Below are positions 1-9,249 of a stretch of 64,000 nt of DNA, piece after piece (position 1 is the stretch's first letter; each line of letters opens with the position of its first letter). A program made the translations under genes and the position numbers. The notes under the pieces are model-generated. The model searched no databases and was not told where the DNA came from. It saw only the letters and a list, made by a program, of their open reading frames with translations. This DNA comes from Virgibacillus halodenitrificans JCM 12304 (GTDB lineage: Bacteria; Bacillota; Bacilli; Bacillales; Amphibacillaceae). The stretch covers positions 62,001-126,000 of the forward strand of contig NZ_BAZS01000002.1 in the NCBI RefSeq assembly GCF_001310895.1. Reading direction: 5' to 3'.

Positions 1-2
1 CT

Positions 3-932
3 AAAAATAATCAAACGGGTGATATCGAAGCAGTTGGAAGTTCTGCTCGTAATATGATTGGTAGAACACCCGGTAACATCACAGTCGTAAGACCAATGAG
101 AGACGGGGTTATTGCTGATTATGATACAACTGCTGCGATGATGAAATATTATATTAAAAAAGCAATGAAAAACCGTTCTATGTTTGCAAAAAAACCAAAT
201 GTAATGGTATGTGTGCCTTCTGGAATTACGATGGTAGAAGAACGAGCTGTAATTGATGCAACGAAACAAGCTGGTGCTAAAGAAGCGTTTCCTATTTCTG
301 AACCCTTTGCAGCTGCTATTGGAGCGGGTTTACCAGTATGGGAGCCTACTGGAAGTATGATTGTAGACATTGGCGGAGGTACGACAGAGGTTGCGGTTAT
401 TTCACTGGGGGGTGTTGTAACTAGTAAATCTATTCGTACAGCTGGTGATGACATGGACGAAGCAATTATGAATTATATACGTAAAAATTACAATTTAATG
501 ATTGGAGAAAGATCTGCAGAATCGGTGAAGCTTGATATAGGTGTAGCTGGAGAAGTAAATGAAGATGTCGAAATGGATATTCGTGGACGTGATCTATTAA
601 CCGGTTTACCTAAAACCATAACAATTACCGCAAGTGAAATAGCAAGTTCATTAAACGATACTGTAGAAGCGATCGTTGAAGCGGTTAAAAATACACTCGA
701 GGAGACGCCGCCTGAATTAGCCGCCGATATTATGGATCGGGGTATCGTATTATCCGGTGGTGGTTCCTTGTTACAAAACATCGATAAAGTAATTAGTGAT
801 GAGACAAAAATGCCGGTTTTTGTAACCGAAGATCCACTTGAAAGTGTGGCCCTCGGTACTGGTAAATCTTTGGAATACATTCAACATTTCCGTTCCCATC
901 CGAATGTATCCGCTCATCCTATAACAAAGTAA
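3..932 (+). CDS. mreB: MreB rod-shape actin homologue (5' end outside window)
   Basis: Bacterial actin that polymerises under the membrane and guides the elongasome for lateral wall synthesis. The reading frame is open from base 3, so the gene starts before the window; the first ATG at 54 lies inside the conserved NMIGRTPGN stretch and is not the true start. Visible signatures are the nucleotide-binding [11 protein letters not shown] segment (bases about 363-395) and the C-terminal VLSGGGSLL adenosine motif (about 748-772). About 309 codons are present, so only the N-terminal phosphate-1 region is missing. mreC follows 12 bases later, as in the standard mreBCD operon. Confidence 0.97.
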   Translation, partial: KNNQTGDIEAVGSSARNMIGRTPGNITVVRPMRDGVIADYDTTAAMMKYYIKKAMKNRSMFAKKPNVMVCVPSGITMVEERAVIDATKQAGAKEAFPISEPFAAAIGAGLPVWEPTGSMIVDIGGGTTEVAVISLGGVVTSKSIRTAGDDMDEAIMNYIRKNYNLMIGERSAESVKLDIGVAGEVNEDVEMDIRGRDLLTGLPKTITITASEIASSLNDTVEAIVEAVKNTLEETPPELAADIMDRGIVLSGGGSLLQNIDKVISDETKMPVFVTEDPLESVALGTGKSLEYIQHFRSHPNVSAHPITK

Positions 933-944
933 GCTGGTGTTCAC

Positions 945-1832
945 ATGGCATTTTTCCGTAACAAGAAATTATTCATCATCCTGATCGGGGTGATTGTCCT
1001 GGTTGCATTAATAGGTTTCTCTCTGAAAGAAAGAAGCAACCTGACTACTGCAGAGCAATTCGTGAATGATACTGTGGGATGGGCACAGCATATCATTTAT
1101 GCTCCGGTTGAATTTGTTTCAGATATATTTACAAATATTGACGACTTTAGAGATACTTATAAAGAAAATCAAATTCTTAAGGAGAAATTATCCCAGTATA
1201 AAGGGCTTATTTATGAAGTACAGGAAATAAAGGAAGAGAATAAAGAACTAAGAAATTTACTTGATTTGAAAGAGTCAGAGTCCTTACGTGATTATGAGCC
1301 TATTCAGGCAACCGTTATGTCACGATCTCCGGAGAGGTGGATCGAACAGGTAACTATTAATAAAGGAAAACAAGATGGGGTCAAGGCTAATATGGCTGTG
1401 ATTACGGCAGATGGCATGGTAGGAAAGGTCCAGACACCATCTCAATTTACCTCAACAGTTAAATTGTTAACCGGCTTTGATCAATTCAATCGAATTTCTG
1501 CTACGATTTCAAGAGAGAAGGGCGAAGGTAAGAATATCGTTGGAATGATTGAAGGCTTTGATGAAGAAAGCAATTCACTGTTATTTCGTATTATCGAAAA
1601 ATCTGACAAGGATGTGAAAGAGGGAGAGTTAGTGTTTTCCTCAGGTATGGGGGGCGTTTTCCCAGCAGGACTACCGATTGGTACAGTAAAGGAAACAGCC
1701 CCAGATAAGTATGGGTTAACAAAAACGGCTTTAATTGAACCAGCTGCTGATATGTATGAAATTAATCAAGTGATGGTGGTGGACCGTTCCATAGCAACCG
1801 ATGAGAAGACAGAAGATAAGGAGGAGGAATAA
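945..1832 (+). CDS. mreC: MreC rod-shape determining protein
   Basis: Membrane-anchored scaffold that links cytoplasmic MreB to the external peptidoglycan synthesis machinery. The 295-residue product has one N-terminal membrane segment (about residues 8-26), then a charged coiled-coil (about 65-115) and a beta-rich extracellular region with the family-typical SPERWIEQVTINKG stretch. The length is close to B. subtilis MreC. It ends in an acidic tail. The stop overlaps the mreD ATG by one base (TAATG), indicating translational coupling. The Shine-Dalgarno before the ATG is weak (GGTG), so the gene may depend on translation of mreB. Confidence 0.96.
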   Translation: MAFFRNKKLFIILIGVIVLVALIGFSLKERSNLTTAEQFVNDTVGWAQHIIYAPVEFVSDIFTNIDDFRDTYKENQILKEKLSQYKGLIYEVQEIKEENKELRNLLDLKESESLRDYEPIQATVMSRSPERWIEQVTINKGKQDGVKANMAVITADGMVGKVQTPSQFTSTVKLLTGFDQFNRISATISREKGEGKNIVGMIEGFDEESNSLLFRIIEKSDKDVKEGELVFSSGMGGVFPAGLPIGTVKETAPDKYGLTKTALIEPAADMYEINQVMVVDRSIATDEKTEDKEEE

Positions 1833-2371
1833 TGAAACGTTTATTTTTACCTTTTTTCCTCTTTTTATTTCTGGTCTCGGAGGGGGTTGCGCTGGAACTG
1901 TTACCACCAAGTCTGATTACCGGAAATCTGTTAATTGTTCCACATTGGGTCTTCATGTTTTTAGTCCTCATCGCTATTTTTTACGATAAGGAAGATACAT
2001 ATTATTCAGTACTTTATGGATTTATTTTCGGGTTACTGATTGATATTGTGTATACAGGAGTACTTGGGGTATATATGTTTTCCTATGCGCTTGTTATATA
2101 TGTAATACATGGGTTAAAAAAAATGTTACACGGGAATGTCTTTGTAAGTATTCTTTTAGGAATAGTTGGGTTATCTTTAGCAGATATTGCTATAAATGTT
2201 ATTTATACAGTGGCTGGTATAGCAAGCATGGTCTGGAAAGATTACTTATTATACCGTTTACTACCTACGTTACTATTAAATTTGGTGTTTCTATTGTTTC
2301 TATATCCTATATTTGTTAAACGCCTTACGAGATGGGGAAGAGACCAGCTATTCAGTAACAATTCGCTATAA
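1832..2371 (+). CDS. mreD: MreD rod-shape determining membrane protein
   Basis: Small integral membrane partner of MreC/MreB in the elongasome. The 179-residue product is almost entirely hydrophobic with about five membrane spans, and has the family pattern of short loops with a DIVYTGVLG segment in the middle. It starts one base inside the end of mreC behind a strong GGAGGA ribosome-binding site. The assignment rests on hydropathy, size and position between mreC and minC. Sequence conservation in this family is low, so context carries much of the weight. Confidence 0.93.
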   Translation: MKRLFLPFFLFLFLVSEGVALELLPPSLITGNLLIVPHWVFMFLVLIAIFYDKEDTYYSVLYGFIFGLLIDIVYTGVLGVYMFSYALVIYVIHGLKKMLHGNVFVSILLGIVGLSLADIAINVIYTVAGIASMVWKDYLLYRLLPTLLLNLVFLLFLYPIFVKRLTRWGRDQLFSNNSL

Positions 2372-2392
2372 ATATAATGAGGTGAGCTTATC

Positions 2393-3079
2393 ATGCTTGA
2401 TAAGAAGCAGTTAATCACGATCAAAGGGACTAGAGACGGGTTGACATTGTTCATAGACGAAGTTTGTTCATATGATCTTGTAGTCAATGAATTGCATGCA
2501 ACAATTGCGGAAAGTAGTCCGAAAGAAAATGAACCTGTTGTATCTGTAAAGGTCCAATTAGGGAACCGATTTTTAACAGAGCAACAGAAAAAGGAACTAA
2601 CGGATATTATAACAAAAGATCATCGGTTTATCGTTGAATCAATTGAATCATCCGTTATTCGCAGGGAAGAAGCATTACGATGGAAAGAGCATAGTGACAT
2701 ACAAGCTGTCAGCCGAGTTATTCGCTCAGGGCAAGTTCTTGAAGTGACTGGTGATCTACTATTAATTGGAGATGTTAATCCTGGAGGCAAAGTAGTAGCT
2801 ACAGGTAATATTTACATAATGGGTAATTTACATGGCATTGCTCATGCAGGTTCTATTGGGGATAGACAGGCTTTTATTGCAGCATCCTTTATGAAACCAA
2901 ACCAACTAAGAATTGCTGATTATATAAGCCGTGCACCTGATTACGAAGCAGATGGTGTTTATATGGAATGTGGTCTTGTCGACGAAGAGCAGGATAAAAT
3001 AGTTATTGATCGGCTGCAGGTTCTTTCGCATAAACGACAAGTATTAAGCGGGTTTGAGAGGAGAATGCAAAATGGGTGA
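2393..3079 (+). CDS. minC: MinC septum-site inhibitor
   Basis: Inhibitor of FtsZ assembly that prevents polar septa; recruited to the membrane by MinD. The 228-residue product has an N-terminal FtsZ-binding domain (about 1-100) and a C-terminal right-handed beta-helix domain that includes GDVNPGGKVVATG (residues 126-138), the MinD-interacting glycine-rich face. It starts at ATG behind GAGGTGAG. Its last eight bases overlap minD, so the two are translated as a coupled pair. No minE is present, as expected for Bacillaceae, where DivIVA positions the system. Confidence 0.96.
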   Translation: MLDKKQLITIKGTRDGLTLFIDEVCSYDLVVNELHATIAESSPKENEPVVSVKVQLGNRFLTEQQKKELTDIITKDHRFIVESIESSVIRREEALRWKEHSDIQAVSRVIRSGQVLEVTGDLLLIGDVNPGGKVVATGNIYIMGNLHGIAHAGSIGDRQAFIAASFMKPNQLRIADYISRAPDYEADGVYMECGLVDEEQDKIVIDRLQVLSHKRQVLSGFERRMQNG

Positions 3080-3869
3080 AGCTATTGTTATCACTTCTGG
3101 TAAAGGCGGCGTTGGTAAAACGACTACATCTGCCAATATAGGAACAGCGTTAGCGCTTATGGAGAAAAAAGTTTGTTTAATAGATACAGATATTGGCTTG
3201 CGAAATCTTGATGTCATAATGGGACTGGAAAATCGCATTATTTATGACATTGTTGACGTAATCCAAGAACGCTGCAAATTAAAACAAGCATTAATTAAAG
3301 ATAAGCGATTTGACTATCTATCTTTATTACCGGCGGCTCAAACAAGTGATAAATCTGCAGTAACAACCGATGGGATGAAACAGATTATATCAGAGTTAAA
3401 ACAGGAGTATGATTATATTATAATCGATTGTCCTGCTGGAATTGAACAAGGATTTCAGAATGCTGTAGCGGGAGCAGATAAAGCAATTGTGGTAACTACT
3501 CCTGAGAAATCCAGTGTAAGAGACGCGGATCGTATTATAGGATTATTGGAAAAAGAAGATATGGAGTCGCCCAGATTAATTATTAATCGTATCCGTAATC
3601 ATATGATGAAGAATGGAGATATGCTTGAGATTGATGAAATTATACAAGTACTCTCCATTGATTTGATTGGTATTGTAATTGATGATGATGAAGTTATAAA
3701 AGCATCTAATAAGGGAGAGCCTGTGGCACTTCAACCAAATTCCAAGGCATCCATTGCATATAGAAATATTGCAAGAAGAATCCTTGGTGAAACCGTCCCT
3801 CTTCAATCATTAGAGGATGAAAAAGGTGTTTTATATAAAGTAAAAAAATTTTTTGGGATGAGGGCTTAA
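3072..3869 (+). CDS. minD: MinD septum-site ATPase
   Basis: ParA/MinD-type ATPase that binds the membrane in its ATP form and recruits MinC. The chosen ATG gives MGEAIVITSGKGGVGKTT, with the deviant Walker A at residues 10-18. An upstream in-frame ATG at 3054 would add six residues not usual for the family. The C-terminal YKVKKFFGMRA is the amphipathic membrane-targeting helix. The product is 265 residues, the normal length. It overlaps minC by eight bases and is the last gene before a terminator at about 3965, so it probably ends the mreBCD-minCD transcription unit. Confidence 0.97.
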   Translation: MGEAIVITSGKGGVGKTTTSANIGTALALMEKKVCLIDTDIGLRNLDVIMGLENRIIYDIVDVIQERCKLKQALIKDKRFDYLSLLPAAQTSDKSAVTTDGMKQIISELKQEYDYIIIDCPAGIEQGFQNAVAGADKAIVVTTPEKSSVRDADRIIGLLEKEDMESPRLIINRIRNHMMKNGDMLEIDEIIQVLSIDLIGIVIDDDEVIKASNKGEPVALQPNSKASIAYRNIARRILGETVPLQSLEDEKGVLYKVKKFFGMRA

Positions 3870-3964
3870 CCCTTTGAACACGTTAAGTTATCTGTAAAAA
3901 TTAAAAACTTACCACAAATTGCTTAGTTTGATACAAAATATATAGATAGCTTCGATTTAGAAGA

Positions 3965-4003
3965 AAGGTGAAGGGAAATAAGACAACCCTCCACCTTTTT
4001 TTC
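3965..4003 (+). terminator. Intrinsic terminator after minD
   Basis: An inverted repeat, AAAGGTGAAGGG and CCCTCCACCTTT (one mismatch), is separated by an 11-base loop and runs into a seven-T tract. It lies about 95 bases after minD and before spoIVFA, so spoIVFAB are probably transcribed separately. Confidence 0.85.
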
Positions 4004-4061
4004 ATATCTGCAGCTTTTCGTACATACACTTGTACAAAAGATATGAAGGAATGTGAGGCCA

Positions 4062-4832
4062 ATGAGTAGAGGAGTCAAGAAAGTTCGTCAATCAATTGAG
4101 CAAAGAAAAAAACTTCGTGGTTTGCCTTATCAGCAGCAAGCAACTAAAAAATCAATTAAGCCATCATTTCCCCAAGATGAAGAAAAGCACGGCTATTTTC
4201 CGGTAATTGCTGAAGCTGACATATCGCATAAAAGTGAAAATAAAGTATTGACCGGATTTATTCTCAAAGGAATGTTGTCCATTTTATTGTTTTTTGGTGT
4301 TGCGTATGTATGGAATACAAAGGCAACTGGTTTTGAAACACCAAAAGAATGGACAAGTGCAGTTTTAAAGGAAGAGTTTCCCTTTGCAAAAGTGCAGCTA
4401 TGGTACCAAGATACTTTTGGAACTCCTTTGGCACTGACACCAGACACAGATAAACAGGATGAGAGTAATCAAATACTTTCTCTACCAGTCCATGGTGACG
4501 TGGCAGAGAATTTTCAGGTGAATGGAAAAGGGATAAAAATACAACCCGGAAAAGCAGATAATGTTGTAACACTGCGTGAAGGAGTAGTAATATTTGCTGG
4601 GAAAGACAACGAAACAGATAACACGGTTATTGTGCAACATGCAGATGGCAGTAAATCAAAATACGGTTATTTAAGCTCAATCGATGTACACCTTTATCAA
4701 TTTATTAATAGTAACGATTCTATTGGCAAGTTTTCCCCCACTAGTGAAAATAAGACTGTATATTTCTCGATCGAGAAGGATAATGAGTATATTGATCCTG
4801 TTAAAGTGATCAGGGTGGACCAACTTGATTAG
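4062..4832 (+). CDS. spoIVFA: SpoIVFA, inhibitor and scaffold of the SpoIVFB protease
   Basis: Mother-cell membrane protein that, with BofA, holds SpoIVFB inactive in the outer forespore membrane until the forespore signal SpoIVB cleaves it. The product has a basic N-terminus, one membrane segment (about residues 67-85) and an exported C-terminal M23/LytM-like region (about 150-250) with IVQHADGSKSKYGYL, resembling the B. subtilis protein throughout. The ATG at 4062 is preferred (MSRGVKK). A GTG at 4053 is in frame but only two bases behind the AAGGA. The end overlaps the TTG start of spoIVFB by eight bases, giving strict coupling of inhibitor and protease. Confidence 0.92.
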   Translation: MSRGVKKVRQSIEQRKKLRGLPYQQQATKKSIKPSFPQDEEKHGYFPVIAEADISHKSENKVLTGFILKGMLSILLFFGVAYVWNTKATGFETPKEWTSAVLKEEFPFAKVQLWYQDTFGTPLALTPDTDKQDESNQILSLPVHGDVAENFQVNGKGIKIQPGKADNVVTLREGVVIFAGKDNETDNTVIVQHADGSKSKYGYLSSIDVHLYQFINSNDSIGKFSPTSENKTVYFSIEKDNEYIDPVKVIRVDQLD

Positions 4833-5682
4833 GTACTTTCCAAGAATAAACATTCATCCTGTATTGATGATATTTATTATACTTTCTATGCTAACAGGTA
4901 CATTTATGGAATTATCAATTATTTTGGCTATTGTATTTTTTCACGAATTAGGTCATTATATTGCTGCGGTTATACACGACTGGAGAATAAAACAAATTAT
5001 GCTCTGGGTCTTTGGTGGGGTTATGGATGTTGAAGAGCATTCAACCAGACCTGTCAAGGAAGAAGTGATTGTAACTCTCGCAGGACCTTTTCAACATGTG
5101 ATAATTTACCTCGGGTTAATTGTTTGCAACGAATTCCAATTGCTGCCCAATTCAGTATTGGATTTGGCGTATTATTATAATACAGTGATTTTATTATTTA
5201 ATTTACTGCCAATCTGGCCATTGGACGGCGGGAAGCTGTTACTTCAATGTCAATCACTTGTTTTCCCATTTAGAAAGGCTTATTATTCTACTCTATTAGT
5301 TTCTATGATAATAAGTATAATTTTTTTAGTAATCCAATTAGTCTTCTTTCCATTTACGTTAAGTGCCTTTTTACTACTTTTATTCTTATTTATGGAAAAT
5401 AGAAATGAATGGAAACAACGCTATTATGTTTTTATTCGTTTCTTAATGAGTAGGTACTATAACGGACCAAGCAAAATTGGTAGTAATTCAATCGTAGTTT
5501 CTCACGAGACAATGGTTCTTGATGTTTTTTCAAAATTTTTCCGTGATCGCAAGCATGCCATCTATGTTGTCTTTCCTGGAAACAGACGTAAGTCAATTGA
5601 TGAAAATGACTGTTTACATAGTTTCTTTCATGACAAAAGTTATTCTAAGACAGTAGGGGAGATTACGGATTATATGACATAA
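4825..5682 (+). CDS. spoIVFB: SpoIVFB intramembrane metalloprotease for pro-sigma-K
   Basis: Site-2-protease family zinc metalloprotease that removes the pro-sequence of sigma-K in the mother cell. The zinc motif is H40-E41-L-G-H44 (FHELGHY) inside a membrane helix. The third ligand is D134 in LLPIWPLDGG. Spacing matches the B. subtilis enzyme. About six membrane segments are followed by a C-terminal CBS-like domain (about 210-285). It starts at TTG, within spoIVFA. Its substrate gene sigK is also in this window, on the minus strand at 56395-57102. Confidence 0.95.
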   Translation: MIRYFPRINIHPVLMIFIILSMLTGTFMELSIILAIVFFHELGHYIAAVIHDWRIKQIMLWVFGGVMDVEEHSTRPVKEEVIVTLAGPFQHVIIYLGLIVCNEFQLLPNSVLDLAYYYNTVILLFNLLPIWPLDGGKLLLQCQSLVFPFRKAYYSTLLVSMIISIIFLVIQLVFFPFTLSAFLLLLFLFMENRNEWKQRYYVFIRFLMSRYYNGPSKIGSNSIVVSHETMVLDVFSKFFRDRKHAIYVVFPGNRRKSIDENDCLHSFFHDKSYSKTVGEITDYMT

Positions 5683-5701
5683 GGAATTATCCTTCCACTT
5701 G

Positions 5702-5729
5702 TTGACAGAGTCTCATACATTATGATAAT
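5702..5729 (+). promoter_or_regulatory. Sigma-A-type promoter for the L21 operon
   Basis: A perfect TTGACA at 5702-5707 is followed after 16 bases by GATAAT at 5724-5729. It sits just after spoIVFB and just before the L21 leader, so rplU-prp-rpmA have their own promoter. Confidence 0.75.
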
Positions 5730-5739
5730 ATTAGTACGT

Positions 5740-5826
5740 TATTCATCGTAGCACCAGTGCTACAACCGCTCAAAAAAGGTTTTAAACTCATTACGAGTAC
5801 CTTGATGGCGAGTCTGAGTTTTTAAG
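5740..5826 (+). ncRNA. Ribosomal protein L21 leader (structured 5' UTR)
   Basis: The untranslated region between the promoter and rplU folds into a perfect GTAGCAC/GTGCTAC hairpin (5748-5763) and a second long stem closed by AAACTCA/TGAGTTT that ends just before the Shine-Dalgarno sequence. Position and two-hairpin layout match the L21 leader known in Bacilli, thought to let L21 control its own operon. The exact 5' end is inferred from the promoter. Confidence 0.7.
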
Positions 5827-5838
5827 GAGGTGCAAGAT

Positions 5839-6147
5839 ATGTACGCAATTATTGAAACAGGTGGTAAACAAGTAAAGGTTGTTGAAGGACAAGAAATTTA
5901 CGTAGAAAAAGTTGCAGCAGATGCAAATGATTCTATTACATTTGACAAAGTACTTTTCGTTGGTGGAGATGATGTTAAAGTAGGAGCTCCATTTGTTGAT
6001 GGTGCAACTGTTACAGCTAAAGTTGAAAAGCATGGCCGTCAAAAGAAAATTACTGTTACTAAATTTAAGCCAAAGAAGAACTACCATCGTAAGCAAGGTC
6101 ATCGTCAGCCTTACACTAAACTAGTGATTGACAAAATCAATGCATAA
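5839..6147 (+). CDS. rplU: 50S ribosomal protein L21
   Basis: Structural protein of the large ribosomal subunit that binds 23S rRNA. The 102-residue product begins [14 protein letters not shown] and ends with the conserved [17 protein letters not shown] stretch. The ATG at 5839 is chosen. A GTG at 5830 is in frame but overlaps the AAGGAGG ribosome-binding site at 5824-5830. It is the first gene of the rplU-prp-rpmA operon. Confidence 0.98.
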   Translation: MYAIIETGGKQVKVVEGQEIYVEKVAADANDSITFDKVLFVGGDDVKVGAPFVDGATVTAKVEKHGRQKKITVTKFKPKKNYHRKQGHRQPYTKLVIDKINA

Positions 6148-6161
6148 TAAGGGATCTGAAT

Positions 6162-6796
<635 letters not shown>

Positions 6797-6801
6797 TGTA
6801 T

Positions 6802-6834
6802 AAAACCCTAGCCGATTTTTCGGCTAGGGTTTTT
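6802..6834 (+). terminator. Intrinsic terminator after rpmA
   Basis: A perfect stem, AAAACCCTAGCCGA with TCGGCTAGGGTTTT around a short T loop, runs into a T tract. It ends the rplU-prp-rpmA operon. Confidence 0.95.
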
Positions 6835-6960
6835 ATATTGGACAGCATAATATATGATTAGGGATATTAAAGTAATTCATAATTTATATATATTGCGACG
6901 TAACTTGTTTGTTTGTAATCGCCCGTTTCGGAACAGTTCCAATATAGCTAGTGCTTAAAT

Positions 6961-7080
6961 TTTCGCTCTACCGCTGATTAATTTGCTCTCCGGCGGATAG
7001 TCTTGATCTCCTGCCGATTAGTTTGCTCTCCGGCGGATTATCTTGATCTCCTGCCGATTAATTTGTTCTCCGGCATTACC
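6961..7080 (-). repeat. Array of six 20-bp repeat units (locus 1)
   Basis: Six direct units of exactly 20 bp fill this stretch. Read on the minus strand, two variants alternate: TAATCCGCCGGAGAGCAAAC and TAATCGGCAGGAGATCAAGA. The outermost units are more diverged. The same unit family, with the same A/B alternation, recurs on the plus strand at 57621-57760. The period is not a multiple of three and there is no open frame, so it is not coding. There are no unique spacers, so it is not CRISPR. Confidence 0.9.
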
Positions 7081-7105
7081 TCCGCTATGCTATTAATTGT
7101 TCTTA

Positions 7106-7133
7106 CACTACGTCGCAGTTTTCTCCAACTGCG
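7106..7133 (-). repeat. Shared flank motif and hairpin next to repeat locus 1
   Basis: On the minus strand this holds AAACTGCGACGTAGTG preceded by GGAGA. The same sequence occurs on the plus strand at 20971-20991, and a diverged copy at 57596-57616. The CGCAGTT/AACTGCG arms at 7114-7133 also form a 7-bp hairpin with a 6-base loop. It lies 25 bases from the 20-bp array. Confidence 0.75.
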
Positions 7134-7380
7134 AAGTAAATGAAAGTTTGTGAGCGAATGTTTATAATTTAACATGTTAATTAGAATGAGAACCGTCGAA
7201 ATCTATGGAGAGTAAACGTAATTCTTCATTTAAAATAACAGATGTTAGCTGGGGATGTATACCTAAGGGGGGAAGATTCATTTTTCACTACTTCTGTGTT
7301 TACTATCTAGCTAGTTTTTGAACAAAACATGAACTTTCCTTTTTTTTCTGCTATACTTTTACTAATATGGAGGGAAAAAG

Positions 7381-7908
7381 ATGAACGAGGAACAGGTCGT
7401 AAAATTACTGCAACATTACAGGCATGACTTAATGAATCATCTGCAACTCATTCAAGGGTATTTGAGTATGGGAAAACTAGAAAAAGTAGAATCTAAAGTT
7501 CAAAGTTGTTTCAATCATTATGAAAATGAGAGAAAATTAATGAGTCTAAACGCCCCTTCGCTTTCTATATGGTTAATTGAGTTTAACAGTAGATATGAGT
7601 ATTTGCGTTTGGAATATAACATTCATGTTCAAAATAGAAATTTAAGTCAAATAGATATAATATTGAAGAATCATCTCGAAAACATCATTTCTTGTATTGT
7701 TGAGGAATCGGATGGAACCGAGCTTATTGAGATATTGCTTCAGCTAAATGAGGCGGAAGAAAACAATAATGCTAACGTATTTTTACGTATAAAGACAAAA
7801 GCACATAAAGAAGAAATTAAACGAAAATTGAAATCGATGAATTGGGAATATGAACAAAATATCTCCGAAAATAATGAAGGGATAGTTTGTCAGTTTCTTA
7901 TTCCATAA
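7381..7908 (+). CDS. spo0B: Spo0B sporulation phosphotransferase
   Basis: Phosphotransferase of the sporulation phosphorelay that moves phosphate from Spo0F to Spo0A. The 175-residue product has the four-helix dimerisation part with RHDLMNHLQLIQGYL, where His15 aligns with the phosphorylated histidine of B. subtilis Spo0B. A degenerate ATPase-like C-terminal domain follows. The N-terminus is shorter than in B. subtilis. ATG follows GGAGGG by seven bases. It is 19 bases upstream of obg, the classic spo0B-obg pair. Confidence 0.93.
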   Translation: MNEEQVVKLLQHYRHDLMNHLQLIQGYLSMGKLEKVESKVQSCFNHYENERKLMSLNAPSLSIWLIEFNSRYEYLRLEYNIHVQNRNLSQIDIILKNHLENIISCIVEESDGTELIEILLQLNEAEENNNANVFLRIKTKAHKEEIKRKLKSMNWEYEQNISENNEGIVCQFLIP

Positions 7909-7927
7909 ATGTATGAGGTGAGAAAGT

Positions 7928-9208
7928 ATGTTTGTAGATCAGGTAAGTGTTTATGTGAAAGCTGGAGATGGTGGAAATGGCCTTGTGGCATATAGGCGAG
8001 AAAAGTATGTTCCAAAGGGCGGTCCAGCAGGTGGAGATGGCGGTAATGGTGCTGATATCGTTTTTAAAGTTGATGAAGGATTAAACACGTTAATGGATTT
8101 TCGTTATAATCGCCATTTTAAAGGTAAACGTGGAGAAAACGGAATGAGTAAGACGCAACATGGAAAAAATGCTGCACCTCTCATTGTACCTGTGCCCCCG
8201 GGTACAACAGTGGTTGATGAAGAGACAGAAGAGGTTATCGCAGATTTAACCACCCATGGCCAACAGGCAGTAATCGTAAAAGGAGGTAGAGGTGGTCGCG
8301 GAAATACCCGCTTTGCAACCCCTCGTAATCCGGCTCCAGATATGGCAGAAAATGGGGAGCCTGGACAAGAAAGAAATATAAAGGTTGAACTAAAACTGAT
8401 TGCAGATGTTGGTCTTGTCGGCTTTCCGAGTGTGGGGAAATCTACATTTCTGTCTGTAGTTAGTGCTGCAAAACCTAAAATTGCTGATTATCATTTCACC
8501 ACACTTGCGCCAAATCTCGGTGTGGTAGATACAAGTGATCAACGAAGCTTTGTAATGGCAGATTTACCGGGCTTGATAGAGGGAGCCCATGCAGGGATAG
8601 GTTTAGGTCATCAATTTTTAAGACATGTAGAGAGAACCAGAGTAATTGTGCATGTAATTGATATGGCGAGTACAGAAGGTAGAGATCCTTATGATGATTA
8701 TATTAAGATCAATAAGGAATTAACTGAATATGATATGAACTTAATGAGAAGGCCACAGATAATAGCTGCTAATAAAATGGACATGCCTGGCGCTTCTGAA
8801 AATTTAGAACTTTTTAAAACGAAAATAGACAGTGAAATTCCTGTATATGAGATTTCTGCTCTTACTAAAGAGGGAGTTAGGGATATCTTGTTTGCAATTG
8901 CGGATATGCTTGAAAGTATTCCAAAGAGTGCACCGGAATTAGAAGAAAACGATGAAAAAGTAATCTATCGCTATCAAAAAGAAGATGCACCTTTTCAAAT
9001 TAGCAGAGATGATGATGGTGCGTATGTTTTAAGTGGAGACAAAATCGAAAAGCTTTTCAAGATGACTGATTTTGCCAGAGACGAAGCAGTTCAACGATTC
9101 TCACGTCAACTGAGAGGTATGGGAGTTGATGAAGCTTTAAGAAAACGTGGAGCAAAGGATGGGGATACGATCCGACTGTTAGATTATGAATTTGAGTTTA
9201 TTGAATAA
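7928..9208 (+). CDS. obg: Obg GTPase
   Basis: Essential GTPase linked to late 50S ribosome assembly, the stringent response and sporulation onset. The 426-residue product has the glycine-rich Obg fold (about 1-160), a GTPase domain with Walker [10 protein letters not shown] (165-173), DLPGLIEGA and NKMD motifs, and the C-terminal OCT domain (about 345-426). The length is normal. It follows spo0B closely behind GAGGTGAG and is probably co-transcribed with it. Confidence 0.98.
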   Translation: MFVDQVSVYVKAGDGGNGLVAYRREKYVPKGGPAGGDGGNGADIVFKVDEGLNTLMDFRYNRHFKGKRGENGMSKTQHGKNAAPLIVPVPPGTTVVDEETEEVIADLTTHGQQAVIVKGGRGGRGNTRFATPRNPAPDMAENGEPGQERNIKVELKLIADVGLVGFPSVGKSTFLSVVSAAKPKIADYHFTTLAPNLGVVDTSDQRSFVMADLPGLIEGAHAGIGLGHQFLRHVERTRVIVHVIDMASTEGRDPYDDYIKINKELTEYDMNLMRRPQIIAANKMDMPGASENLELFKTKIDSEIPVYEISALTKEGVRDILFAIADMLESIPKSAPELEENDEKVIYRYQKEDAPFQISRDDDGAYVLSGDKIEKLFKMTDFARDEAVQRFSRQLRGMGVDEALRKRGAKDGDTIRLLDYEFEFIE

Positions 9209-9249
9209 AAATTACGATTTAAAGTTTTAGAGGAATAGGGGGAGAGGTT

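Larger units (their letters stand above)
6835..7380. other. Intergenic region rpmA-spo0B
   Basis: This 546-base region holds no plausible gene. It contains the 20-bp-period repeat array at 6961-7080, an adjacent 20-base hairpin (7114-7133), and a 12-base palindrome TTAACATGTTAA at 7169-7180. The spo0B ribosome-binding site (GGAGGG) is at its right end. No convincing spo0B promoter pair was identified. Confidence 0.8.

Noticed and set aside
6961-7080. CRISPR array
   Set aside because: The 20-bp units are contiguous, with no unique spacers between them, and no cas genes are in the window. The same holds for 57621-57760.
7169-7180. Palindrome TTAACATGTTAA as an operator
   Set aside because: A 12-base palindrome in AT-rich sequence can occur by chance, and no promoter pair was found around it.
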